DNA from: a virus
Length of the DNA: 46,397 bases
Strand: one strand, 5' to 3'
Virus record (IMG/VR): IMGVR_UViG_3300020470_000030
Coordinates: 1 to 46,397 of that record
Below the pieces are notes generated by a model. It was not told the DNA's origin and searched no databases. It worked only from the letters and a program-made list of their open reading frames with translations. The position numbers were made by a program, and so were the translations under genes. Numbering within the stretch: the stretch's first letter is position 1; the number at the start of each line of letters is the position of its first letter. Below are positions 17,103 to 26,275 of the stretch, piece after piece.

Positions 17103-18733
17103 TATGTGATCTCTTTCCAGTTAAAGTCGCTGACTGAGTTTGCTCTGGTTTCTAAATCCGCTCTCTTTTGGTTTATATAACCAATACCTTGCATATATCC
17201 CCAGGCCTGTGTCTCATCTTCATTTCTAATTTCTCTTAATGATGCAGCACCATTTATATAATGGTTAATCTTAGGTGTAGAAAGGGCAATCTGATTATTC
17301 ATCTCCTCTTCTGCTGTAGCAATGGCAGTATCATAAGTACCACAATCGCCTGGAATACTACCACTTGGAGGAACATTCTCATATCCCATAGTAGTGTTGG
17401 CAGTTCCACCAATAGCAGTAATAATTTGATGACCTTCTGCAGCATATATTGGTTGTACTGCACCACCACCTGCATTAAATGGCCAATATACTGGCCAGTT
17501 GGTAGTACCAACCCAATACTCGACTTTACCGGCGCCTACTGCGGGTTCGGGTTCTTGTTTAACTTCACTCCACTGGGCAACAATATCAGGTTGTTTATTA
17601 TTAATCAAGACAAGTTTATGTCCTTTACCTATATTAGAACCCTTAGCAATGCCTATCTCTACTGGGTCTACAGGATTCTTAGTTGATTCAAATGTAATGT
17701 CACCAGTCTCAGGTGGTCTAACCACAAGGAAAGAACTACTAAGACCTGTCTGTGAAGGTTGTTTATCAAGTGCTGCAAAATAATATGTTGATACAATACC
17801 AACATAGAAAGTATGACCAACAGTTGCAGCAATACCAGATGTTAAGGGTTTATCTATATCTGCATAACTTAATACAATACTTGTACTACTTTGAATACCA
17901 TTCTGAGTGGTAAAACTAACAATACCTATAGCAGTTCCAAACCCAGTTATCTTAGTGTCAGGTGCAATATAACCTTGTCCACTCCTATCTGCAGCACCAT
18001 AAACGTAGTCACCAACACTAAAGTTAGTGATGAATCCTATATTACCATCCTCATATATTCTTGTTGTACCAGCAGTACCAAAACCACTAACAGCGTATGC
18101 TTTGCCTGGATATGAAGTAGTACCAAGTCCAACAACTGTTGGAGTATTACCTAACTGGAATATCAAAGCATCTTGTAAAGCATCAGTAATATAATCACCA
18201 GTACTGATACCAGCAACTACACCAGTAGTGAAACCAGTTAGTGTCTCAGCATCAGAATCATATATTATTAATGCACCACTACCTACATTAGCATCTGCAT
18301 TATCAATAATCTCTACTACGTTAGATCCATACTCTCTATTCTTAGGATACTTCCAATACTTTGCACCATAATATCCTATGTCTTGGTAGGTATCAGGATC
18401 CTTCATAACCTCCCATACATTTATATTCATATTGCCACCGCCGCCACGACGAAGGCTCTTCGTTTCTTTAAGTATCCACTTCAAATCACTACGACATCCA
18501 TGAGAAATTCTGGCACGATATGCAGTCTCAACTGCCTTAATCTTAGTATTGATAGGTTCAATAAGAGGAGGTATCTTTACATCCAACTTATTAATTAACT
18601 CATCATACTCATCAATTACAGCATCAACTATTGTAAGTTGTTCCTCTAATTGTTTAACTTGATCGAGCTTCTGAACACGATCATCTCTAAGTCTTTTAGC
18701 AATCTTATTTGCTTTGTCTTCTGCTGCACTCAT
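17102..18733 (-). CDS. Virion structural protein with N-terminal coiled coil
   Basis: A 543-residue protein. Residues 1-70 are a long amphipathic helix (KIAKRLRDDRVQKLDQVKQLEEQ and onward), and residues 130-430 are beta-rich with Gly/Thr/Ile repeats of the GIGTT and GVVAGISTGD kind, as in cyanophage fibre and baseplate-periphery proteins. A helical C-terminus returns after about 460. This gene type is common near the baseplate genes of T4-like cyanophages. It overlaps its neighbours by 1 nt on both sides. Probably a short fibre or fibre-connecting component; exact position in the particle is unknown. Confidence 0.7.
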   Translation of the reverse strand: MSAAEDKANKIAKRLRDDRVQKLDQVKQLEEQLTIVDAVIDEYDELINKLDVKIPPLIEPINTKIKAVETAYRARISHGCRSDLKWILKETKSLRRGGGGNMNINVWEVMKDPDTYQDIGYYGAKYWKYPKNREYGSNVVEIIDNADANVGSGALIIYDSDAETLTGFTTGVVAGISTGDYITDALQDALIFQLGNTPTVVGLGTTSYPGKAYAVSGFGTAGTTRIYEDGNIGFITNFSVGDYVYGAADRSGQGYIAPDTKITGFGTAIGIVSFTTQNGIQSSTSIVLSYADIDKPLTSGIAATVGHTFYVGIVSTYYFAALDKQPSQTGLSSSFLVVRPPETGDITFESTKNPVDPVEIGIAKGSNIGKGHKLVLINNKQPDIVAQWSEVKQEPEPAVGAGKVEYWVGTTNWPVYWPFNAGGGAVQPIYAAEGHQIITAIGGTANTTMGYENVPPSGSIPGDCGTYDTAIATAEEEMNNQIALSTPKINHYINGAASLREIRNEDETQAWGYMQGIGYINQKRADLETRANSVSDFNWKEIT

Positions 18734-19686
18734 TATGATGCCTCACGAATTCCAATGATATCATCCATCTTTAAGGATGACTCACCTATGTCTTTACCAG
18801 GCAATGGGTATATATCATTCATTTGTAAGAAATCCTCGCCAGGATAATCTTTTGAAGAAGTACCTTCATACTCAGTAATAAGTGGTTCTAAATCTTTTCT
18901 CATAGCATGAATAAGATAACTACAGTTAATTGCACCACCCAAGTTATTCTTAACTTCTACCTTGGTTCCCCAATGAACAAGTTCATAAGATAACTCTTGA
19001 TAATGACTATCGGATGTTAACTGTACTGTAATTGTATCAGGATCTACTAAATCTTTCCAGTAGTCTGGTAACTGAATGACACCTTTACCTTCAAGTTTAC
19101 CCCTAACATACACACCCAACTCTGGACCTTCAACACATCCATATCTTAGACGATAACCATCTCTGGAAGGATGAGGTATATCAAATGACTTACCAGGCAA
19201 TGCTCTTGCAGTTGCCAATTGACCACTTAACCAAGCACAAGATATGGAACCACCAACAGTAAGAACACCACCAATAGTGACAAGTCCTGCAACATTTAGG
19301 TTACCATTAAGTTGTGTTTGTGCATTTCCTAAGTTAAGAGCATTCTTAATATTAACACCTGAAGTCTGACTAAGAGCATTTCTGATTGTTGCACCAAATT
19401 TGGTGGTCAAACCCCAAAAATTACTAACAGCAAAAACATTTTTGATACCATTAATCTGAGTAATACCATCAACTCTAAGAGATAATGGTGCAGATATACC
19501 TATAGGAGGACCAATCATCACTGCTGCAGTAGGTATGCCTGGTGATATTGCCGTACCAAAATAACAAGGACCATTGGCAACTAAAGTGCCAGGGAACAAT
19601 CTTGTAGATGGACTCAAGAACGACATGTCAAGAGCACCAATAACTAACTTATCTCCTACGTAAGATATTGAACTATGAAATGCCAT
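18733..19686 (-). CDS. Phage structural protein with IPHP...EGPE...VYVRG domain
   Basis: A 317-residue protein. Residues 1-150 are Gly/Ala/Val-rich beta repeats (NLNVAGLVTIGGVLTVGGS) like a fibre stem. The second half carries the motif chain SFDIPHPSRDGYRLRYGCVEGPE followed by VYVRGKLEGKGVIQLPDYW, a domain found in many marine phage tail and structural proteins. It lies in the late operon directly after the spike-like gene and probably belongs to the baseplate or a fibre. Its start shares one base with the upstream stop. Confidence 0.75.
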   Translation of the reverse strand: MAFHSSISYVGDKLVIGALDMSFLSPSTRLFPGTLVANGPCYFGTAISPGIPTAAVMIGPPIGISAPLSLRVDGITQINGIKNVFAVSNFWGLTTKFGATIRNALSQTSGVNIKNALNLGNAQTQLNGNLNVAGLVTIGGVLTVGGSISCAWLSGQLATARALPGKSFDIPHPSRDGYRLRYGCVEGPELGVYVRGKLEGKGVIQLPDYWKDLVDPDTITVQLTSDSHYQELSYELVHWGTKVEVKNNLGGAINCSYLIHAMRKDLEPLITEYEGTSSKDYPGEDFLQMNDIYPLPGKDIGESSLKMDDIIGIREAS

Positions 19687-20270
19687 TATAAGAAATCTCC
19701 AAACTTATCCAACCATTTAAATATCTTACCAAGGAAATTACCTTGGAACATATCTGATTGAGTTCCTGCTTCTACGCCCACTCCACCTGTCAATTCTATA
19801 AAGTTAGCACCTAAAGTTAAATCTTTAGTTGCAAGGACATTAATATTAGTACCACGAATGTTAGTAATAGATCCAGTGATATAGACATGTTTGTTACTGT
19901 CTAATGTTATCTCAGAATCTGCATCCCATGCTTCAAGTCTTATGTTTCTACCCTTTAGTATTACGTCACCATCTTTGGCATCCAACATAATATGACCATT
20001 TGATGCTGAAATTATCTTAGCATAATCCTTTTCATCAAGATCATTACCACAAGTCTCATAAGAAGTTCCATTTACTACTAAACGATGTAATCCATCATCA
20101 TAGAATCCAATTCCTTGTCTGTTATCAGTATAAAGTGAAAGATCTACTACCTTACCTTTCAAGGCACCTTTCTGTACTTTATTACCAGAAGTTATTCTAA
20201 AGCCAGGGTAATTTGCGTAATACTCTTTGGTATCTACCTGTTGTACGTCTTCGGGAAGTTTATCTGCCAT
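19686..20270 (-). CDS. Beta-helical baseplate spike-like protein (gp5 C-terminus-like)
   Basis: A 194-residue protein. From about residue 85 to 170 it shows short repeating strands (GHIMLDAKDGDVILKGRNI, SEITLDSNKHVYIT, LATKDLTLGANFIEL) typical of the triple-stranded beta-helix that forms the T4 gp5 membrane-piercing spike and related spike tips. It starts 1 nt after the stop of the gp5-like OB-fold gene, so in this phage the spike appears as a separate polypeptide. The hydrophobic C-terminus (GKIFKWLDKFGDFL) is unusual for a spike end. Role inferred from repeat pattern and position. Confidence 0.65.
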   Translation of the reverse strand: MADKLPEDVQQVDTKEYYANYPGFRITSGNKVQKGALKGKVVDLSLYTDNRQGIGFYDDGLHRLVVNGTSYETCGNDLDEKDYAKIISASNGHIMLDAKDGDVILKGRNIRLEAWDADSEITLDSNKHVYITGSITNIRGTNINVLATKDLTLGANFIELTGGVGVEAGTQSDMFQGNFLGKIFKWLDKFGDFL

Positions 20271-20271
20271 G

Positions 20272-22851
20272 TTACTCCCTCGTTAATGGTTTACCAACAC
20301 AATCAATAACATCGACAACCAATGGTCTACCATCGGCTCCCGTGATTGGGTTTCCATCAGAATCAACACGATCTGGTCTTTCTCCAATATCTTGAACAAA
20401 GTCTGGACTGTAAGATATTACTGGAATTAACTCCGCTCCTATTCCTGTATTAGTCAAGATATTAACTGTTGGTTTTACCTTATGTTTATCCTTACATATA
20501 ATATTCTTGATACCAACAATAGATCCAGCAGCAGTAAGTACCAATTCAAAGGAACACTGTCCTACCTGACCAATATCTCCTGATGTATAACCTATTCCAG
20601 GCTTATGAGGTATAAGAGTCGTTACTATACCTACTGGTTCACTACCAATACCTGCAACACCTCTTGTAGTAAAGTTATAAGTATCAGTCTTTGCAATACC
20701 AGTAAAGGATTGACCAGCATAATCTCTAAGAGATCCTTCAGTCATTTTAACATAATACTCTGTATTATGTTTTAAGTCAAGATTTGGATCTACCTTTATA
20801 ATTCTATCAGACAAGAAAGTAACTCTCTTATCACCTACAGGAATCATCTCATGAGTCTGATTAGTTGCAGATTCAATAATAGTAATATCACCTGCTCCCT
20901 TAATAACAGGTTCACTGAATGTCATTGATATTGATACAGATGTCTGAACACCAACTGCATTATCAGCGGGAGTAGTAAATGTAATGAATGGAGGAGGATC
21001 GTCTCCTTCATGATCAGGACCTTCAGTAACAGGATACTTAGGAGGAACTACACCAGTTGTTGGACAATAACCACTACCACCATTAATCATATATGTCTGA
21101 GTTATCTCTCCTTTATCATTGATGACAGCTCTGGCAAATGCACCACCACCATGATTAGTCTTATCAATAATACTAATTCTTGGAGGAACCTCATACCCAT
21201 AGCCAGGTTGAATTACAACCAGAGTAAGAATACTACCATCTATAGACGATATTATAGGTAATAACTGTGCTGGTTTGACATTCTCTCCAAATACTTCTAC
21301 CTTTGGAGGAATACACTTACCATAAACAAATCCATCTGGAATACTATTTGATAAATCGTCTTGAGTTTGTGGATTATTTGTCTTCTCATTACAATCAAAC
21401 CATTGACTGAAATCTCCACCCATCATACTCAAGAATGAAAGACTTCCATCTCCAGCAGCATAATCTAAATCATCTAATATCTGTATATTATCAAGTACAG
21501 ACTTCATACTACCAGCATTCTTGGTAGATAATCCCATTCCTTGTGACCAATCATCATAATCCTTACACTGTAGAGAATCACAAGACAAGAAACTCATAAT
21601 CATATTCATGTAAGAACTAATCTTCATGAATAAACCACTAACATTATTAAGCATACCCGTCAACCAATCTAATCCGTCCAGAATTGGTTTAAGAGCAGAA
21701 GTTATTGCATCAAATAATTTTCCTAAGATTGCAGCGACTGCCTGTTCAATAGCACAAACAGTTGCATTAATTGTATTACCAATCAAATCCTTAAGCAACC
21801 CCTTAATAAATCCCAAAATATCAAAACCAGCCTTCTCGAAGAGACAGAAAATCAAATCCATGATTCTCTTGAAGGCCTGGATGATAGGAGATTTTTGTGG
21901 TTCAGGTACAATTAATCCAACAAGATTTCTGAATATCTTACCAAGAAACTTCATTACCTTATCACGAATCATACGAATGATCTGTTTAATTGCACCCAGT
22001 ATCATTCGAGAAACCTTATTAATCAGTTTCTTAATATCAGCAACCATATTCCTTGCTGCATCAATATAGGCTTCACCAAATTGTGTAAGGGAATTAACGG
22101 TCTTAACGAAACTACCTATAGCATGTGTAATCTTAGAAATTGCATCATTCTCACACACATTAGGTCCAGTATGAGGTCCATGATCATTTGGTCCATCAGT
22201 CGTTCCTCCATCGGATGCAGTATGTCTCCGCAATCCTTCCTTACTCATATCACCATCTAACGTTCCATGCTTCGCTGCTTCATTACCTGTAGGTGTTCCT
22301 GAATCATTACGTGCGCTCTGAGGAGGATGAACTCTATCTGTTACTGATGTTCCTCCTTTTGCTGGTGGTAGTGTTGTTGGGCCATCTCCTCCAGCATCTC
22401 TTCCTGATCTGGTGGCAAATGCATTAGCCTCTATACCTTTTGATGAATCTCGAAGATTCAATACATTAGTAGGTGCATTGGAAGGACCATGTTCACTTAC
22501 GGTCCTTGCTAATGCACCAAAAACAACTGGCTGTTGTCCTTCCTCTCCATCCATGAAGAAACCGAAGACTGTTTCTCCACCAACCATTCTGGTACTCTCG
22601 CCAAAACATGATTGACCAGAACCAGAGGTTGCATCTACCATGACATGAGCCCAAGGTAGATCTTTATCTTCAAGCATTGATTCATCAAAAGGATGATAAC
22701 CAATGATCCTTACTTTACAACGATAAGCCCAACCTGCCTCTAAATCAGATGCTGCCTGTTTCCAATATTTTGCAGGAGCAACTTTACCGATCCACCAAAC
22801 GAATCCGTCTCGGCCTAAAAAATTGGTCTTAAGTAAGGAATTATCAATCAT
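20272..22851 (-). CDS. Baseplate hub protein, gp5-like OB fold without lysozyme
   Basis: An 859-residue protein. The first ~115 residues match the T4 gp5 OB-fold domain: FVWWIGKVAPAK, YRCKVRIIGYHPFDE, LPWAHVMVDATSGSG, VFGFFMDGEEGQQPVVFGAL. No lysozyme signature follows. Instead there is a Gly/Thr/Asp/His-rich linker (about 120-230), a long helical region with amphipathic stretches and several cysteines (about 235-440), and a beta-rich part ending in an Ig-like Big_5 domain (TFTTPADNAVGVQTSVSISM through about residue 740). The protein sits between the gp27-like hub gene and the beta-helix gene, the T4 order around gp5. A distinctly enlarged hub protein. Confidence 0.82.
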   Translation of the reverse strand: MIDNSLLKTNFLGRDGFVWWIGKVAPAKYWKQAASDLEAGWAYRCKVRIIGYHPFDESMLEDKDLPWAHVMVDATSGSGQSCFGESTRMVGGETVFGFFMDGEEGQQPVVFGALARTVSEHGPSNAPTNVLNLRDSSKGIEANAFATRSGRDAGGDGPTTLPPAKGGTSVTDRVHPPQSARNDSGTPTGNEAAKHGTLDGDMSKEGLRRHTASDGGTTDGPNDHGPHTGPNVCENDAISKITHAIGSFVKTVNSLTQFGEAYIDAARNMVADIKKLINKVSRMILGAIKQIIRMIRDKVMKFLGKIFRNLVGLIVPEPQKSPIIQAFKRIMDLIFCLFEKAGFDILGFIKGLLKDLIGNTINATVCAIEQAVAAILGKLFDAITSALKPILDGLDWLTGMLNNVSGLFMKISSYMNMIMSFLSCDSLQCKDYDDWSQGMGLSTKNAGSMKSVLDNIQILDDLDYAAGDGSLSFLSMMGGDFSQWFDCNEKTNNPQTQDDLSNSIPDGFVYGKCIPPKVEVFGENVKPAQLLPIISSIDGSILTLVVIQPGYGYEVPPRISIIDKTNHGGGAFARAVINDKGEITQTYMINGGSGYCPTTGVVPPKYPVTEGPDHEGDDPPPFITFTTPADNAVGVQTSVSISMTFSEPVIKGAGDITIIESATNQTHEMIPVGDKRVTFLSDRIIKVDPNLDLKHNTEYYVKMTEGSLRDYAGQSFTGIAKTDTYNFTTRGVAGIGSEPVGIVTTLIPHKPGIGYTSGDIGQVGQCSFELVLTAAGSIVGIKNIICKDKHKVKPTVNILTNTGIGAELIPVISYSPDFVQDIGERPDRVDSDGNPITGADGRPLVVDVIDCVGKPLTRE

Positions 22852-23117
22852 TCGTCGTATACTCTACACTCCAATGCGTCTGGATGATTATCACAATAAA
22901 CTTCTAACTTGGTATCTTGATGTCTGGTATGCCAGTCATTTATCTTACCATCGCCAGGATTGGCTTCATTCTCATCATGATCGTGAAAAGCATCATTGTG
23001 CATTTCTAAATCTGCTTCTGTATATTCAATCATACCATGATTGACATGTTCTTTATGATCCTTTGGATCAATATAAACTTCATGATTTAAATCATGTTCT
23101 GGGATTTTTGTGGTCAT
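22848..23117 (-). CDS. Small His/Asp-rich protein
   Basis: An 89-residue protein, rich in His, Asp and Glu (EHVNHGMIEYTEADLEMHND, FHDHDEN), which suggests metal binding or simply an acidic hub partner. The ATG at 23117 is used because the in-frame start at 23150 would overlap the upstream stop by 14 nt without benefit. It overlaps the gp5-like start by 4 nt. Located between the gp27-like and gp5-like genes, so probably a hub component or assembly factor; no family recognised. Confidence 0.55.
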   Translation of the reverse strand: MTTKIPEHDLNHEVYIDPKDHKEHVNHGMIEYTEADLEMHNDAFHDHDENEANPGDGKINDWHTRHQDTKLEVYCDNHPDALECRVYDE

Positions 23118-23136
23118 AATAGTTACCGTCTGAAAG

Positions 23137-24558
23137 TTAAGATAGACCATAAGAATCTCTAACGAGATTCAATGATGTAGTGTTCTGTCCTCCAGAAATC
23201 TCAAAATGATGTCTAAGACATCTAATCAGATAATATCCACTGGATTCATTGTCAGCAGGTTTTGCATCCCCGACAGGCGCTGGTCCAACAGATGGTAGGA
23301 CAACTTTAATTATACCACCAACACGCATGTTTGTGTTAATTGGTATCACTATATTTAGTGACTGTTGGAAGAGCAAATTGTATCTTGAAAAGGATTTTGC
23401 CATGTCTGCTGGATCCCTACCAGAGTCTCCAAGATCACCATCTTGATCCTTAAGTAGACTATCATCCTTCATTCCAGTATCACCCAATCTAACCAATATC
23501 CTTGAAGCATCATTAACAAGATCCTTTGGTATAGGGGTTCTTCCACCAAGCATATTCAATTTTGGAGAAAGATCTGATGTACCCTTCATCTGATCATCAA
23601 GAGATAAATTATCAGTATTATTATCAATCTCTTCCTGCATCCTATAATGAATAGCATCTATCTCCCAACTCAAAGGTTCAAAAAAGTATGTGAGATTAGC
23701 ATACAAACCTATCCTTAAATTCTTCTGGATATGCGTATTTGCAGACATATATGAGTGAATTATCTGTCTGTCCGTGGCTTCTCTCTCAGTTATACTACTT
23801 GAAACATATTCAGGAACTTTACCATCCTCTGCACCACTTTGAACAGCATCCAACATCTTTTCCATAGATCTAAAATGGAATCCATCATAATCTTCATAGA
23901 AAAAGAATCCGGCAGTACCTTTAGCTCGTGATAATTTACCCTTACCCGCTTTTCCTTGTGCTCCTTCAAATATTGGTACTGATTTTGGAGCTAACCATGT
24001 ACAAGTATAAAAAGGTTTCTTAAAATTACCAAGGAAATCAAAAGAAAACATTGTTTCTTCTATTGTTTTTATCCTATCTTCTTTTACATCAAGAGTATTT
24101 TCCAATATATCACGTACATGTTGGTGAATTGGTACTCTTCTATATCTTTTATAACATCTTGAAGTCTCATTATTAAAACTTTCTTGAGTAGCCAACTGCA
24201 TTGTAAATGTTTCCGATCCTTCAGATTGAATCAGATCTTGTACACCTACAACATAAAATGGTTTCTCATCAGTATATTCAAAATCACCATAAGCAGTTCC
24301 AATAACCAGATCTAATCTCTCATTACCTCTTATTGGAGCACTATTATATAAATTTGCAGTATCAGATATCTTAAGATAACAAGATACTGATGGAGAAAGA
24401 ATATCTTCAAAATAATCAACAGCCGTTATTGCTTTCTCAATACCAATACCTGCTGCTTCCGTATCTAAATCAGGAGAAACAGTAGAGTCATTCCCAGATT
24501 TATTTCTGTCAGGCGTAAGAATTGCCTTTTTTATAACTATATTCTCTAAGGATGACAT
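23137..24558 (-). CDS. Baseplate hub subunit, gp27-like
   Basis: A 473-residue protein in the place where T4-like cyanophages carry the central hub ring gp27. The N-terminal part (AITAVDYFEDILSPSVSCYLKIS, GNERLDLVIGT) and FYVVGVQDLIQSEGSETFTMQLA form paired tube-type beta domains. The C-terminal VVLPSVGPAP...SGYYLIRCLRHHFEISGG matches the final domain of hub proteins of the gp27/gpD class. In T4, gp27 is the trimeric ring linking the tube to gp5. Assignment rests on these patterns and the gene order. Confidence 0.7.
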   Translation of the reverse strand: MSSLENIVIKKAILTPDRNKSGNDSTVSPDLDTEAAGIGIEKAITAVDYFEDILSPSVSCYLKISDTANLYNSAPIRGNERLDLVIGTAYGDFEYTDEKPFYVVGVQDLIQSEGSETFTMQLATQESFNNETSRCYKRYRRVPIHQHVRDILENTLDVKEDRIKTIEETMFSFDFLGNFKKPFYTCTWLAPKSVPIFEGAQGKAGKGKLSRAKGTAGFFFYEDYDGFHFRSMEKMLDAVQSGAEDGKVPEYVSSSITEREATDRQIIHSYMSANTHIQKNLRIGLYANLTYFFEPLSWEIDAIHYRMQEEIDNNTDNLSLDDQMKGTSDLSPKLNMLGGRTPIPKDLVNDASRILVRLGDTGMKDDSLLKDQDGDLGDSGRDPADMAKSFSRYNLLFQQSLNIVIPINTNMRVGGIIKVVLPSVGPAPVGDAKPADNESSGYYLIRCLRHHFEISGGQNTTSLNLVRDSYGLS

Positions 24559-24559
24559 A

Positions 24560-26275
24560 TTAACCAGTAAGTGATGTTAATAAAATATGGTTTCCCACTT
24601 CATCAGCAGATGCCCTAACATGTATTGGGATAAGGGAAGGGTTAACCACTACTCCTCCTGCAGTTATAGTAGCAGCCATATCTTTTCGTCTCTCTGGTGG
24701 AGACATCTGCATTTGAATTACAGTATTATTTACACTACCACGTTGATTGTAAGATGGATACTGAGATGGAGGAAGAGCAGCCTGATCGCCTGGAACCTTA
24801 ACTTGATTCTCTCTTAATCCCTGTAAGATCTCATCATAACGTGCTTTAGTATCAGTAGTAGTTTGCTTTGTTTGTCCATAATATGTTCCAAAACTTGCCC
24901 ATTCCTTTTGAAGAACATCAAAGTCTTCCTTAGTTAATTCTTTAGAAGGATCTATTCCTCTCTTTCTCTTAGCAAGATCCATCAACAATTCATTCTGCAC
25001 ATTCTGATCAAATTTTATTTTAGTAGGATCAAACTCTCTACCTTGAGCCTCATACATCTCTTTAACCTGAGTCAAAGGATCCATAAATTGACCAACACCT
25101 ACAGCAGCAGAACTTACATCTTTACCATTAACTTTATAAGTAGTCTCTCCAGATTTCATTCTCTTTGTCTGTTCATCATATACCTCTTGAAGAGTCATGT
25201 TAGTCATATCCATTTCATCTCTACCACCGAACCATCTACTATAGGCTTTATCACCCTCAGTACCTTCAAGTTCTCTGGTAAGTTGTACAAAGGCTTGCTC
25301 CTCTAAACTCCCTGATCCTCCTGCCATTGGAGGACCAGCAACTAAAGTTTCATTAGGAGGCATCCACTTATCTCTCTGTACCGTAGTAGTGGACTGTATT
25401 ATTTCTTTTGAATCCTTATACTCTACTTTAACTTTCTTTAATTTATTTTCATCAATAACACCATCTGCACGAGGTATCCCATCATCATCTACTGTTTCTT
25501 CTGGTGTATTCTTCTTATCGAAATCAAACATATTTCCCGTTAAGAAGTCTGCGAAACCAGCAACACCTCTCTTGGTTCCTTCAATAACCTTTCCACCAAC
25601 ATCCTTAACAAGATTAACTACACTACTCAAGAATCCTGGCTTCATTGCATTTTCAATTGCTTTACTATCAACGATAGTTTTGAATCCTTTAACTCCTTTA
25701 TGGAACCTCTCAACATCTATCTTATTCTTTTTATGAATCTCCTCCTGCATCTGCTCGGCTCTATCACCTTTATCAAGAGTAGTCTTACCTTCTGTTGGAG
25801 TTACTTTACTCTTTTCAAGATGATCGATCTGTTTGTCAATCTCTTCGTTTTTACCTTCTGATGACTCTGTAGCAGCCTCTGCACCCTCTTTTGCTTTATC
25901 TTTCTCTTTCTTTAAATCAGCAATCATCTTTTGTTTATCACCACCATACTCATCATTAAGTACCTGATTAGTCTTAGCCTCAACACTATCGGTAGGCATG
26001 AAAGTCATAGTACCCATAGTGAGAATTGCAGCACCAGCAGCAAGTTTCAAGAACTTATTATCAGCACCACCACCTTTACCCTTGCCAGGATTCCAATTTT
26101 TTATAAACTTCTCAGCTTTTGAAATATCACTTTTCTTTGGTAATTTGGTTCTTTTAAGAATAGTTGTCTTACCACCAAGAAACTTAGTAAACTTCGCTAT
26201 AGTATTTTCAGACTGTTCAACAGCCTTCTTTGTGGTATCAACTACCTTATTAATGGCGGTATTAGTTTCTGCCAT
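24560..26275 (-). CDS. Tail/hub protein with lysozyme-like muralytic domain
   Basis: A 571-residue protein. Residues 77-93 form a hydrophobic segment in an otherwise charged N-terminal half rich in Lys and Glu. From about 325 to 495 there is a muramidase/transglycosylase-like region: a candidate catalytic Glu in RELEGTEGDKAYSRWFGG, and SSAAVGVGQFMDP, which corresponds to the SxAxGxYQF motif of phage lysozymes. The hub OB-fold protein in this phage lacks the T4 gp5 lysozyme insertion, so this neighbour probably supplies the wall-degrading activity during infection. Family placement is by motif only. Confidence 0.6.
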   Translation of the reverse strand: MAETNTAINKVVDTTKKAVEQSENTIAKFTKFLGGKTTILKRTKLPKKSDISKAEKFIKNWNPGKGKGGGADNKFLKLAAGAAILTMGTMTFMPTDSVEAKTNQVLNDEYGGDKQKMIADLKKEKDKAKEGAEAATESSEGKNEEIDKQIDHLEKSKVTPTEGKTTLDKGDRAEQMQEEIHKKNKIDVERFHKGVKGFKTIVDSKAIENAMKPGFLSSVVNLVKDVGGKVIEGTKRGVAGFADFLTGNMFDFDKKNTPEETVDDDGIPRADGVIDENKLKKVKVEYKDSKEIIQSTTTVQRDKWMPPNETLVAGPPMAGGSGSLEEQAFVQLTRELEGTEGDKAYSRWFGGRDEMDMTNMTLQEVYDEQTKRMKSGETTYKVNGKDVSSAAVGVGQFMDPLTQVKEMYEAQGREFDPTKIKFDQNVQNELLMDLAKRKRGIDPSKELTKEDFDVLQKEWASFGTYYGQTKQTTTDTKARYDEILQGLRENQVKVPGDQAALPPSQYPSYNQRGSVNNTVIQMQMSPPERRKDMAATITAGGVVVNPSLIPIHVRASADEVGNHILLTSLTG

